Position numbers and translations under genes: made by a program. A stretch of 64,000 nucleotides of DNA. Source: Sitta carolinensis (lineage: Eukaryota; Chordata; Aves; Passeriformes; Sittidae). This document shows, one piece after another, positions 12,601 to 24,410 of the stretch; positions within the stretch are counted from its first letter, which is position 1; each line of letters opens with the position of its first letter. The notes under the pieces were generated by a model, which worked only from the letters and a program-made list of their open reading frames with translations, had not been told where the DNA came from and did not search any database. The DNA is taken from positions 65,532,863 to 65,596,862 of the forward strand of contig CM063284.1 in NCBI GenBank assembly GCA_032173965.1, written 5' to 3'.

Positions 12601-15600
12601 TTGTTAAAGCACATCTGACTTTCCTCCCTAAAAATCAGCTGTTGAGAAGGAAATATATTTTGAATTATAATTAACCTATAAGAAATAAGCAGATGAGGTA
12701 AAGCTGGAGAACTTCTTACCACCAACCTCCAGAAGAGTTCTTGCAAGGTCTTTCCTAAAACAACATAATGGTGGAAGTCAAAATGGTAAAACAACTAAAC
12801 TCATGCAGAGAAGAGGGTATTTGGTACAGAATCTGGAACGAAAATCACTTACGTGAGCGAGCATATCTCCTCAGAGAGAGGGAATTTCTTTCTCTCTTCC
12901 CGTGGGAGACTGTCAAGTATAGAGTTGAGGGTCCTCAAGGCCTTTCCCCCCACAAGAGAAGCAGTAGAAAATTAAGGGAAATAAACGAGTAACATTTTTT
13001 TACATATCTTATCTACTTACACAAACTTTCATACAAATGTATCAAATTTTCTCCTCCCAGTAAGAATCTTACCTCCAGATGCAGAGCGCAGGAAAGATTT
13101 GCTTCTGTCACTAGGTGCCCTAGTTCAGGCAAAAATAAATTCACTAGCTCTTTCTTCCCTAGAAAAATAATTTGAAAGGAACAGCTAGAAATGGGCTGGT
13201 ATCCATATAAAAACAGTAGAAGCAACTACAGTTTGTTGTGTTAAAGGAATAAAAGCACCCAAGTGGTAAGTCCATTTTAAGACAAAGCTCCTAACCATCT
13301 AATCCTAGACAGACACAGGAATTGGGAACTTCCATTTAAAACAAGAAAAAGCTCCAGACACACTAACTTCTGACCTGGGTAACTAAAGAGACACAGAAAG
13401 AGGAAGCTAATTACTAGCTACAAGAGAAAACCTGAATATGCAAGTTTTATCAACGTCAACAGAGCAAACCAATAAAGTATTAACCAGAAGATGCTTGTGC
13501 CATTCTGCTCCCACTAGAATAAGGTGCAAGGACAAATAAGCACACATTACCTGACCCATAGCACAATGCCTCATTTTTACATGGATTGTGAGCCTGGAAG
13601 TCTGGTCACACAGATATTTTCTGAAAACACCTGTTTCCCCCCCCCCAGCCCTAATGTAAAGCCAGCTGCAGCCAAAGAACAAAATTTTGCTGCTGAAATG
13701 ATTAAAAGACAGACATCCCTCTGTCAAGTTCAGAAGGCATTACCACATTATTCTGTGGAGATGGTTGCCCTCAGCAAGGGAATTACATCTGATGCCAGAA
13801 CAAACAAATGTGCAAGAACAGACTGTCCAGCCTGAACCCTTTTCATAAGACACTCTGATCAGGTGAAATGCTTGGTGCTGACCATTTAAACAAGATACAA
13901 GAGAGATTTTTTTTTTTTTTCCAATGTGTATGAAGCAAAAAAACCAAAGAAACAGACAAAGGTTTTGTGCTCCAATATAAAGGTTAATGAAAAATAGCTA
14001 AAGAGAAATCAACCGGAGAATTTTAAAAACAAAAAAATATTGCAGAGAGGAAGAAGTAGGAAAGGTGAAGAGAAAAGAGAAAGGGGACAGAGTTGAAGCA
14101 GAATAAAGAAATATGCTCCCAAGATAAAGATTCAGGATATTGAGGAAGGAAAAAAAAATACTGACCTTCATTACTGCATTTGCAAATCACCTGATGGTAA
14201 GAGTAAAAGAAGCCTTCATTAACACAGCACCACCCAAGAACAGCTGTACACAAAGTGCCAAGATGTGTTTATGCACACCTTCCTCACCCCTCAACTTTCA
14301 GATGCTAAATAACATGAAAGAGTAGGGTACCCACATCAGAAAAAGCCACCTGACCCAGGTATGTCACATATGGTCACCCTGATCATACAGGTTGGCAATA
14401 TGCAGGGAGGGTAAAAGTAACCAAGCAGCCACTTCCCCCAGGGATTTCAGCAGCACTTGAGAGCACAGTGCCTACTGTTCCTCCAGATTCCCTGTAAAAC
14501 CCACATTTTGACATCATTATCTTATTTTTATTACACATGTGGGCCTATGTAAAAGCACATTTATGCTTAGACACTACAGTACTAGATACCACAATGTGTA
14601 TCTGAAGGGTGTTAAAGTCCCTTGAAGAAAATTTAAAAAAAAACCTTAAACATTAAAAACAACTCCACAACACAAAACACTTCTAGCTCCACAGTGAAAG
14701 CATGTGGAAGAAACATAGTAGGAAGACAAATAAGTTTCTGTGAAAAGAAATGGGCATTTTATAATTTCAAGGTGGTTAGTAGAGAAAGAAGGAAGTTTGA
14801 TTTTGCACCAATATCTATTAGCAGAACTCCTGAAAAGAGCCCTAAGTATTGATATGAATGCTGATGCCCAAAGTGACATAGTTCCAGTAAGATACAGAGA
14901 AGTAGACTGGGAGCAACAGCTTGGGAAAAAAGCTGAAAAGCATTCTTCCTATTACAAATGTTACATCACTAGGCCTTTAACACCCTTAAAGTCATGAATG
15001 TTCAAATTTGAAACCTATATGAGAGTTGTAAGCAAGTTAAATAATTTTTTAGAATTAAATCATCTGATTCAAACAGAGTAGGAACAAATTGCCAGGACCA
15101 CCTTAGCAAACATGTTTGCATATTAAGTGCAGCTCAGTGTCAGTAACATGTGGGTTTTAAAGAGAGCTTCGGCTCACAAACCTTAATTTACAAAATGCAT
15201 CAGAATTTCTTGCAAATTTTTCTACAAAAACAAATACTTCAAGTTAATGAGAAAATGCTTCTCCTAAGTGTGTCAAATCTTAGCCAAATCCCAGCCTGGA
15301 GCACACTCCTGGAAACTGCCCACCCAACACCACCTAGGCTGCATCCAAGCCTCAGCCCCAGAGCACCATGCCCATACAATTACTTATTTTCTAAAATTGT
15401 TTGTGAACAATAACTATCTTAGCCAACAAAAGCAATCCTTTTGTCCCCTTAAATGCACAAACATACCAATGCAGAATCAAAGAAGTCTTCAAGCAGTAGC
15501 ATCAAATATTTATTCTCATTTGGGCCGATGATGGTCACAAATGCTCTGGCTCTTTCAAACCAAGATATCATGTAAAAGTTAAAAGAATAAGTTAAAAAAC

Positions 15601-17841
15601 GGTAAGAGGAGTTAATCCTTAAACTATGTATGTGTGCAGAAAACCTTACAGAGTTTTTTACTCTTTAAACTTCAGAGTCACGTACTATGTCAAAGGCTAC
15701 ATGGCTTTAACGAGTTCAAATTTTGCTGGGGGACACGAAAAGCGCCATTTCCCCCTTCCCTCCCTAGTCCTCCTTTTATCCTCTTTTCTTGTCCAAGGCT
15801 CAGACACAATACGTGCTGCTAGTGGTAAAAAAAAAAACAACTCCTGTAGACATTTCTATAGGACATCAACTCACAGCAAAATGCTGTAAAATTATTTCAA
15901 GCATTTTCAAGGTAAATATTCTAATACTTCATGTTTTTGAACATTTCATAACAACTAGTTCACACACAAATGGTGAACTAGAAATCTATGCTCCACTGGA
16001 AGTATAGCGCTCACACTGGAACTACAAGGCAGGAATACAACACTTTGGACTAAGGACTTCTCAGTACAATGCTGAGACAACAGAGAGCATGTTAGCTGTT
16101 CCCTTGTAGCTGTCTTAGATCCAGGTGTTACTCATCTTCAGTACAATTGCATGTCTGCTGCTACAACTACTACTAGTTGAAATCAATATACTACCAGAAG
16201 AAAAAACGCAATTGCAGATTTAATGCATTTCGTTTGCTACATATCTAGAGAGGGACCTTCATAAAGACTACCTCAGTTTTTAAAAATATAAAAGCACAAA
16301 CTACTCATCACTTCTATTACTAAAATTGTATTTTGCTAGAGCACATAAAATGCATTTAGAAAGTCTGTATTATTTCAGTAATGGGACTGAGAAATTCATC
16401 CTCTTCTTCCACTATCAATTTAAAACCCCCCAAACAATCCATCCCTTTAAATCGGGTAATAAGTGGAGCCATAAAATTGGCTGCTACATCAAAAGCAATA
16501 AATGAGAGTAAAAATTTTTTTCCCACTCAGTTTATGCAATATATTAAAGAACGTTTTGTTTCTGTGTGGCCAAAAAGCTACCCTCTAGTTTTCACTTCCT
16601 TGGAGTTCTTTTTCTGATACAAACAACCTTAAATCACACCAGTAACTTGTATATAATATTATACTCATCTTTGCTACAAGTCCTTGCTCAATAAACAAGC
16701 TCTTCCCTTCTTGAAGATCACTTTTAAGGTAGAGCTGAATACATTTCAGCAGCAGTGAAACATTCTCAAACTCATTCTTGTCCAGCTCCTACAGAAACAC
16801 AGATTGCTATGCATCATCAGCCTGTTACTCTCCGAATTGGGATGGGTGAGATTATTTATGGTACTCGCCTTTCTCAGTGCTTTGTCCAGCTGATTAAAGA
16901 GAGACGCACTGTATTTCTGGGGGGGCTCTACTTCCTTCTCTTGAAGAAGTTCGTGTATTTTTTGAAACCCTTCCCTTTAAAGGCATCAATGAGCAGTGAT
17001 TCGAGCTTTAGAGGGTGGAGAAAGAAATAATTAGTGAATAAAGTAAGAGAGCATTGAAATTGTAGCAGCACTAATTACGATAAAATACTTGAAATGCTAT
17101 TTCAAAAGTTGTACGTTTCTATTTGTTTTACATTGTTTGTTTCTCTACTTTCATTTCACTGCTACATCTGAAGTGTAACATCAGTCTTAACATCCAAAAG
17201 AGTCAGAACCCTTGAAACTGAGTAATCTTAACAGATACTGAGTAAGGAAATAGGCAATTTATTATACCCAGTTTGTAAGTCCCACAACTATTACAATAAC
17301 TTCTTCTTGCTTACTAAAGAAAAAGATTAAGAGGACTGCTGCACTTCCTACATTAAATAAAATTACTAAAAGTTCTGGGTCATGCAGTAACCATTTAAGA
17401 AATGCACCTTTAAATATATATATATATATACAAATAACAATTTGTAAGATAAAGATAAGAATGCATTTCAAAGATCCTTACATAGTCTTCTGCTCTGTCT
17501 GCCATAACGCCGCTCACATCTCTATTTCGTTCTTCACTTTTTTCTTCCTTGAAAAATAAAAGGAAGAAAAAAATAAAGAAAAAAATCTTCTTTCCCCATC
17601 CCCAATCTCGCAAAAGCCAAACAAACAAACAAAAACCCAAACACTTTTTCTGCCCCAAAGCTGAAGCGCACTTATTCATCCCCTCTCCCCCAAAACGCTG
17701 GTTTTCCTTCCTTATTACCTATGCGGCAAAAGCCCCCCAGCTCGAGGTGTCTGGCAGCCGCGAGGAGCCCCGCGGGTGTCCCCGGAGCGAGCACGGAGTG
17801 TGCCCCTCCCCGCCGCGGGTGTCCCCCCTCACCTGGGCCAT
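547..17841 (-). CDS. SYCP2L: SYCP2L, synaptonemal complex protein 2-like (multi-exon, 3' end beyond left edge)
   Basis: SYCP2L is a paralogue of SYCP2, a lateral-element/axis protein of meiotic chromosomes; SYCP2L is known mainly from oocytes and centromeres. I traced 23 coding exons on the minus strand (listed separately), about 576 residues to the window edge; human SYCP2L is about 812 aa, so C-terminal exons lie outside or were missed. Family hallmarks are SEALCR and REFET in exon 10, FPCISAF in exon 12 and [10 protein letters not shown] in exon 13, all matching the N-terminal armadillo-like and SLR domains of SYCP2. C-terminal exons are short, basic and serine-rich, as expected for this family. 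Every splice phase agrees across the chain. Oddities are a 1-base frameshift in exon 3, a GC-AG intron 3 and an AT-AC intron 4. The gene is divergent from GCM2 with 1.36 kb between start codons. SYCP2 itself is less likely, because the neighbours are GCM2 and MAK. Confidence 0.9.
1219..1274 (-). CDS. SYCP2L: SYCP2L exon 22
   Basis: This 56-nt exon encodes [18 protein letters not shown], resembling the VAESLISQINKRY segment of SYCP2. It has a strong acceptor (TGCTTTCAG|GTT) and donor AGAG|GTACAG. It is phase 0 in and 2 out. Confidence 0.75.
2360..2408 (-). CDS. SYCP2L: SYCP2L exon 21
   Basis: This 49-nt exon encodes [16 protein letters not shown], resembling the YDF-type acidic/serine motif in SYCP2. 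The acceptor is GACTTGCAG|G and the donor is AAAG|GTAATG. It is phase 2 in and 0 out. Confidence 0.75.
3924..3974 (-). CDS. SYCP2L: SYCP2L exon 20, basic cluster
   Basis: This 51-nt exon is phase 2 at both ends and encodes [16 protein letters not shown], a likely bipartite nuclear-localisation-type basic segment. The acceptor is GCTACCAG|C and the donor is GCAG|GTATGA. The frame is dictated by exon 19. Confidence 0.68.
5607..5652 (-). CDS. SYCP2L: SYCP2L exon 19
   Basis: This 46-nt exon encodes [14 protein letters not shown]. It is open only in the frame set by exon 18. The acceptor is TTCTTCAG|AA and the donor is AG|GTGAGT. An SP/TP-rich stretch fits the phosphorylated linker of the family. 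Confidence 0.75.
5812..5884 (-). CDS. SYCP2L: SYCP2L exon 18
   Basis: The exon encodes [16 protein letters not shown] through DLEDANQ, with donor CAAG|GTCAGG. Two acceptors three bases apart (CCAAG|CAG and AAGCAG|AAA) would differ by one glutamine, a NAGNAG-like choice. It is phase 0 in and phase 1 out. Confidence 0.75.
6269..6387 (-). CDS. SYCP2L: SYCP2L exon 17
   Basis: This 119-nt exon encodes [20 protein letters not shown] through [10 protein letters not shown], a hydrophilic linker. The acceptor is strong (GTTCTGCAG|AA) and the donor is consensus (GCA|GTAAGT). It starts with two bases that complete the codon left by exon 16 and ends in phase 0. Confidence 0.8.
6634..6663 (-). CDS. SYCP2L: possible 30-nt SYCP2L exon (optional)
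   Basis: This 30-nt stretch has a TCTTCCAG|AG acceptor and a GCA|GTAAGA donor and is phase 1 at both ends. It would add LRSQYSNIS without disturbing the flanking frames. The chain is equally consistent without it. Confidence 0.35.
8697..8757 (-). CDS. SYCP2L: SYCP2L exon 16 (probable)
   Basis: This 61-nt exon is open only in the frame required by exon 15 and encodes [20 protein letters not shown], an acidic linker. The acceptor is CCAACAG|ATA and the donor is GCAG|GTGATT. Linkers are poorly conserved, so the call rests on phase and splice sites. Confidence 0.68.
9304..9452 (-). CDS. SYCP2L: SYCP2L exon 15
   Basis: This 149-nt exon encodes [18 protein letters not shown] through [11 protein letters not shown], the end of the Spt16M-like domain (SYCP2: LLLYFDASLEI...). 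The acceptor has a very long T tract (T15 then ACACAG|AG) and the donor is ATG|GTAAGC. Confidence 0.9.
9889..9949 (-). CDS. SYCP2L: SYCP2L exon 14
   Basis: This 61-nt exon encodes [20 protein letters not shown], matching the W-(E/D)-x-V-x-(L/V)-x-(K/E)-E beta segment of the family. The donor is AAGG|GTAAGA. The acceptor TTTTCAAAG|GGA is acceptable. Confidence 0.85.
10039..10131 (-). CDS. SYCP2L: SYCP2L exon 13
   Basis: This 93-nt, phase 0/0 exon encodes [19 protein letters not shown] through YVDCDE. It is almost identical to the [13 protein letters not shown] core that opens the SYCP2 Spt16M-like domain. The acceptor is CCCCAG|GTC and the donor is GAG|GTAACA. Confidence 0.95.
10890..10935 (-). 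CDS. SYCP2L: SYCP2L exon 12
   Basis: This 46-nt exon encodes [15 protein letters not shown] after a split arginine codon, matching VFTFPCLSAFLDK of SYCP2. The acceptor is CTTTCAG|A and the donor is GAG|GTAATA. Confidence 0.93.
11298..11350 (-). CDS. SYCP2L: SYCP2L exon 11
   Basis: This 53-nt exon encodes [17 protein letters not shown] plus two bases, matching DCRIFLNLVNGMLGDKR of SYCP2. The acceptor is TTGAAG|GAC and the donor is AG|GTAAGC. Confidence 0.93.
11849..11991 (-). CDS. SYCP2L: SYCP2L exon 10 (best conserved exon)
   Basis: This 143-nt exon encodes [32 protein letters not shown] and [12 protein letters not shown]. This is the diagnostic SYCP2/SYCP2L block and the main anchor for the gene call. 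The acceptor is CTGGCAG|AT and the donor is ACG|GTGAGG. Confidence 0.95.
12720..12754 (-). CDS. SYCP2L: SYCP2L exon 9, 35 nt
   Basis: The exon encodes [11 protein letters not shown] with split codons on both sides. Exon 10 completes the GDYDLQV-type motif as [13 protein letters not shown]. The acceptor is TTGTTTTAG|G and the donor is GGTG|GTAAGA. Confidence 0.87.
12853..12941 (-). CDS. SYCP2L: SYCP2L exon 8
   Basis: This 89-nt exon encodes [17 protein letters not shown] through EEICSL plus two bases. It matches the helical repeat of the family (ALRALNTML-type in human SYCP2L). The donor is strong (AC|GTAAGT). The acceptor GGGGAAAG|GCC is G-rich, with its pyrimidine tract set further upstream. 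Confidence 0.85.
13073..13158 (-). CDS. SYCP2L: SYCP2L exon 7
   Basis: This 86-nt exon encodes [16 protein letters not shown] through CALHLE. It aligns with GKKQVVESFVPRICSL of SYCP2. The acceptor is TTTTTCTAG|GG and the donor is GAG|GTAAGA, phase 1 to 0. Confidence 0.87.
14166..14190 (-). CDS. SYCP2L: SYCP2L exon 6, 25-nt microexon
   Basis: The exon encodes VICKCSNE plus the first base of a glycine codon, completed by exon 7 to read EGKK, as in SYCP2 (VSDEGKK). It has a consensus acceptor (ACCATCAG|GTG) and donor (GAAG|GTCAGT), phase 0 to 1. Confidence 0.78.
15467..15571 (-). CDS. SYCP2L: SYCP2L exon 5
   Basis: This 105-nt exon has 35 codons, starting [12 protein letters not shown] and ending [11 protein letters not shown], and matches the KMVAWFE...IEDLVDLLL region of SYCP2. 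The donor is TTG|GTATGT. There is no AG at the 5' edge; the intron appears to end TTTTAC|ATG. Confidence 0.82.
16669..16788 (-). CDS. SYCP2L: SYCP2L exon 4
   Basis: This 120-nt exon has exactly 40 codons, from [11 protein letters not shown] to FIEQGLVAK. It aligns with the NVSAILVSVG...GLIQK segment of SYCP2. The acceptor is good (TTTCTGTAG|GAG). The end is set by homology to an AT donor (AAG|ATGAGT). A GT four bases further on (16663-16664) would give phase 1, but no AG acceptor of exon 5 fits that phase. Confidence 0.8.
16869..17005 (-). CDS. SYCP2L: SYCP2L exon 3, with 1-base frameshift
   Basis: The exon encodes [14 protein letters not shown] in one frame and [17 protein letters not shown] through [11 protein letters not shown] in another. 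Both halves match the SYCP2/SYCP2L N-terminus. The switch falls at an A6 run (T6 at 16958-16963 on the plus strand). The exon is 137 nt, whereas 138 nt (46 codons) would keep phase 0. Read literally, translation stops about 25 codons into the exon. The donor is AAG|GCGAGT, a GC donor. Confidence 0.82.
17482..17547 (-). CDS. SYCP2L: SYCP2L exon 2
   Basis: This is a 66-nt exon, phase 0 at both ends, encoding residues 4-25, an acidic stretch ending MADRAEDY. The acceptor follows a long T-rich tract (TTTTTCAAG|GAAG) and the donor is TAT|GTAAGG. It joins directly to the LESLLIDAF start of exon 3. Confidence 0.75.
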
Positions 17842-18130
17842 GGCGCGGGGAAAGGCGCAGGGGCCGCTTCGCACCCCGCTGCTGCTGAGCACACCCGCGC
17901 TCAGGGCGAAAGGAGAACCTCGGCAGCCTCTCTCGCAGCTCCGAGCACTCTCCTCTCCTCAACAAGCCCTCACTCTATACCCAGCAGCAAGGAAATAAAA
18001 GGAGAAAAAGCAGCCCGGTTCGCGCTCGCCCTAAAAAGCCGCAGCTGTGCCCGGGCACTGGCGCTGCAGCACTGACAGACCCACGGCCGAGCCCCGAGGC
18101 GCAAAAGAGGAGCCCGGAGCTTCCCTCTGA
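17740..18130. promoter_or_regulatory. GC-rich promoter region of SYCP2L
   Basis: This CpG-dense block surrounds the SYCP2L start codon (17841). It stands out sharply from the AT-rich flanks and is the likely transcription start region of the minus-strand gene. No clear TATA box is seen. Confidence 0.65.
17833..17841 (-). CDS. SYCP2L: SYCP2L exon 1, coding part (start codon, Met-Ala-Gln)
   Basis: The ATG lies in a strong Kozak context (GCGCC before ATGG). It is followed by two codons and a good donor (CAG|GTGAGG). It joins in phase 0 to exon 2, which is open in the same frame. The 5' UTR lies in the CpG-rich block just upstream; its start cannot be placed from sequence alone. An in-frame ATG in exon 2 (17503-17505) is an alternative start. 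Confidence 0.72.
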
Positions 18131-18385
18131 GACGAGGGGTGCTACAGCCGGCGCGTGCTGCTGCTGGGTGGGCTTTATTGCGCTCAGCTGAGGATGAAGT
18201 TCAGGAAATTTTGGACCAGAGAGGATGGGAGCGAATGGGGAAAATCATTGCGAGCAGGTGGGATCGTTTAAAGTGTGATTAGCAGCGCTCGGAGTTCAAC
18301 GGCTCGGTCTCTTATCTGTTGTGGATAATTTTTTTCTTTCTGTTTTTGACACCAAAAAACAATCTCCCTCCTTCCTTCTCCTTCT

Positions 18386-18500
18386 CCCCCCCCCCCCCCC
18401 CAAAAAAAAAAAAAAAAAAAAAAAAACCACCAAAACAAAAAAACAAAAAAACCCCAAAGAAACAAACAAAAAAAAAAAAAAACCAAACAAACAACAAAAA
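18386..18500. repeat. C16-A25 homopolymer junction and A-rich low-complexity tract
   Basis: A run of 16 C (18386-18401) abuts 25 A (18402-18426), followed by A-rich DNA with scattered C. It lies in the SYCP2L/GCM2 divergent promoter interval. The A-run resembles a retroposon tail, but no element body is recognised. Apparent reading frames here are compositional artefacts. Confidence 0.85.
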
Positions 18501-19161
18501 ACAAAAAAACTCACGAAAACCAAACCAACAAAAAACTCCAAACTTCAGACTCCATCGGCTATTTCTTTCGAAAAGAAAAAGGTAACAAAAAACCTGTAAC
18601 TGTACAATAAGTTAAAATGTGCCTATCAATACAATGTCACCAACACAAACTTTGTATTTTAAACCAGGTACTATAGAGCACAGCGTGAAGGACCTGCCAA
18701 ACAGCGCCGATTTCGTTTACATCCGAAGAGCAGCATCTTTACCTCACTCCGGAGGCTTCAGAAGCCGCGGGCAGCTCCGAGGCACGCTCAAAATCCAAGA
18801 TCAAGAGCATCCCGGTGGGGCAGAGACAGGGCCCCCAGCTCCCCATCACCCCTCCCGTCATACCGGCCACCCGCGAAAGCGAGCGGCAGAGCCCCGCGGC
18901 TTCCGAATTAGACTTCCAAACCCTGCTCAAATCTGCCGTGGTCACGGCCCCCAGTGCTGGGGGGTGGATTCGTGCTCAACCCCCGTGTCTGTCCCCCGTC
19001 ACGCACCTTCAGGTGAGGGTAGCGGAACCCGCCTGTGGCGTGGAAGGGGAGCGCAGCTCCTGCCCACCACGGGGCCGCGGTGGGGTTCGGGGATGGTGCT
19101 GCTGTTCTGTTTACGGGGCCGGCTGAGAGCTCCCCCCACACGTCGGCGACGCCCCCGACGG

Positions 19162-19169
19162 CATAAAAA
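19162..19169 (+). promoter_or_regulatory. TATA-like box of GCM2
   Basis: CATAAAAA lies about 40 bp upstream of the GCM2 ATG in an otherwise GC-rich stretch. Standard spacing would place initiation near 19190-19197, giving a leader of only about 10 bases. Confidence 0.5.
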
Positions 19170-19201
19170 CAGGGAGCCGCCACTCACGGCTACTCTCTGC
19201 C

Positions 19202-23938
<4,737 letters not shown>

Positions 23939-24410
23939 CTAAACAGTGTCTAAATGGCAAATACCCGCAGATGGGAGAACAGATTATTGTGCTGACTATG
24001 TGAGTGCTAAGCCAAGGGGTTTGATGCAAGGAGTAGATGCAAGGAAGCAGAACATCAAGACAGCTTTTTCCCAAAAGCACCTTTCTAGAGCTGTGTACTG
24101 AGTGAATTATATTTTGCATCTAATTTCAAAGAATCCCTACACAATCTCTAAAATGGCACAAGGAACTGTGCTTGGAAACACCTGGGAGAAGGTAATATGG
24201 AAGCACAGATCCTCTGGAAGTCAACAGTCACCACTGAGAGCAAGTGCAATTCACTTATACCTACAACTCCTGCCAGATGCCTCAAGCTTTGAGAGAAAAT
24301 GTTCCATCTGTAAGAAAGAAAAGACTAATCAGGTAATGGGAAAAAAATGAAGGAAGATGGCTATAGATTATAGTCAACTGAAGGAAATAGCTGGGAAAGA
24401 AAGAAATAAA
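23939..24410 (+). other. probable GCM2 3' UTR
   Basis: This is non-coding sequence after the stop. The first canonical AATAAA is at 24405-24410; another lies at 25955-25960. Which one is used cannot be told from sequence. Confidence 0.45.

Noticed and set aside
18268..18599. Open frames of Phe/Gly/Trp or Lys/Asn/Pro repeats
   Set aside because: Direct translations of the C16-A25 homopolymer tract, so compositional artefacts.
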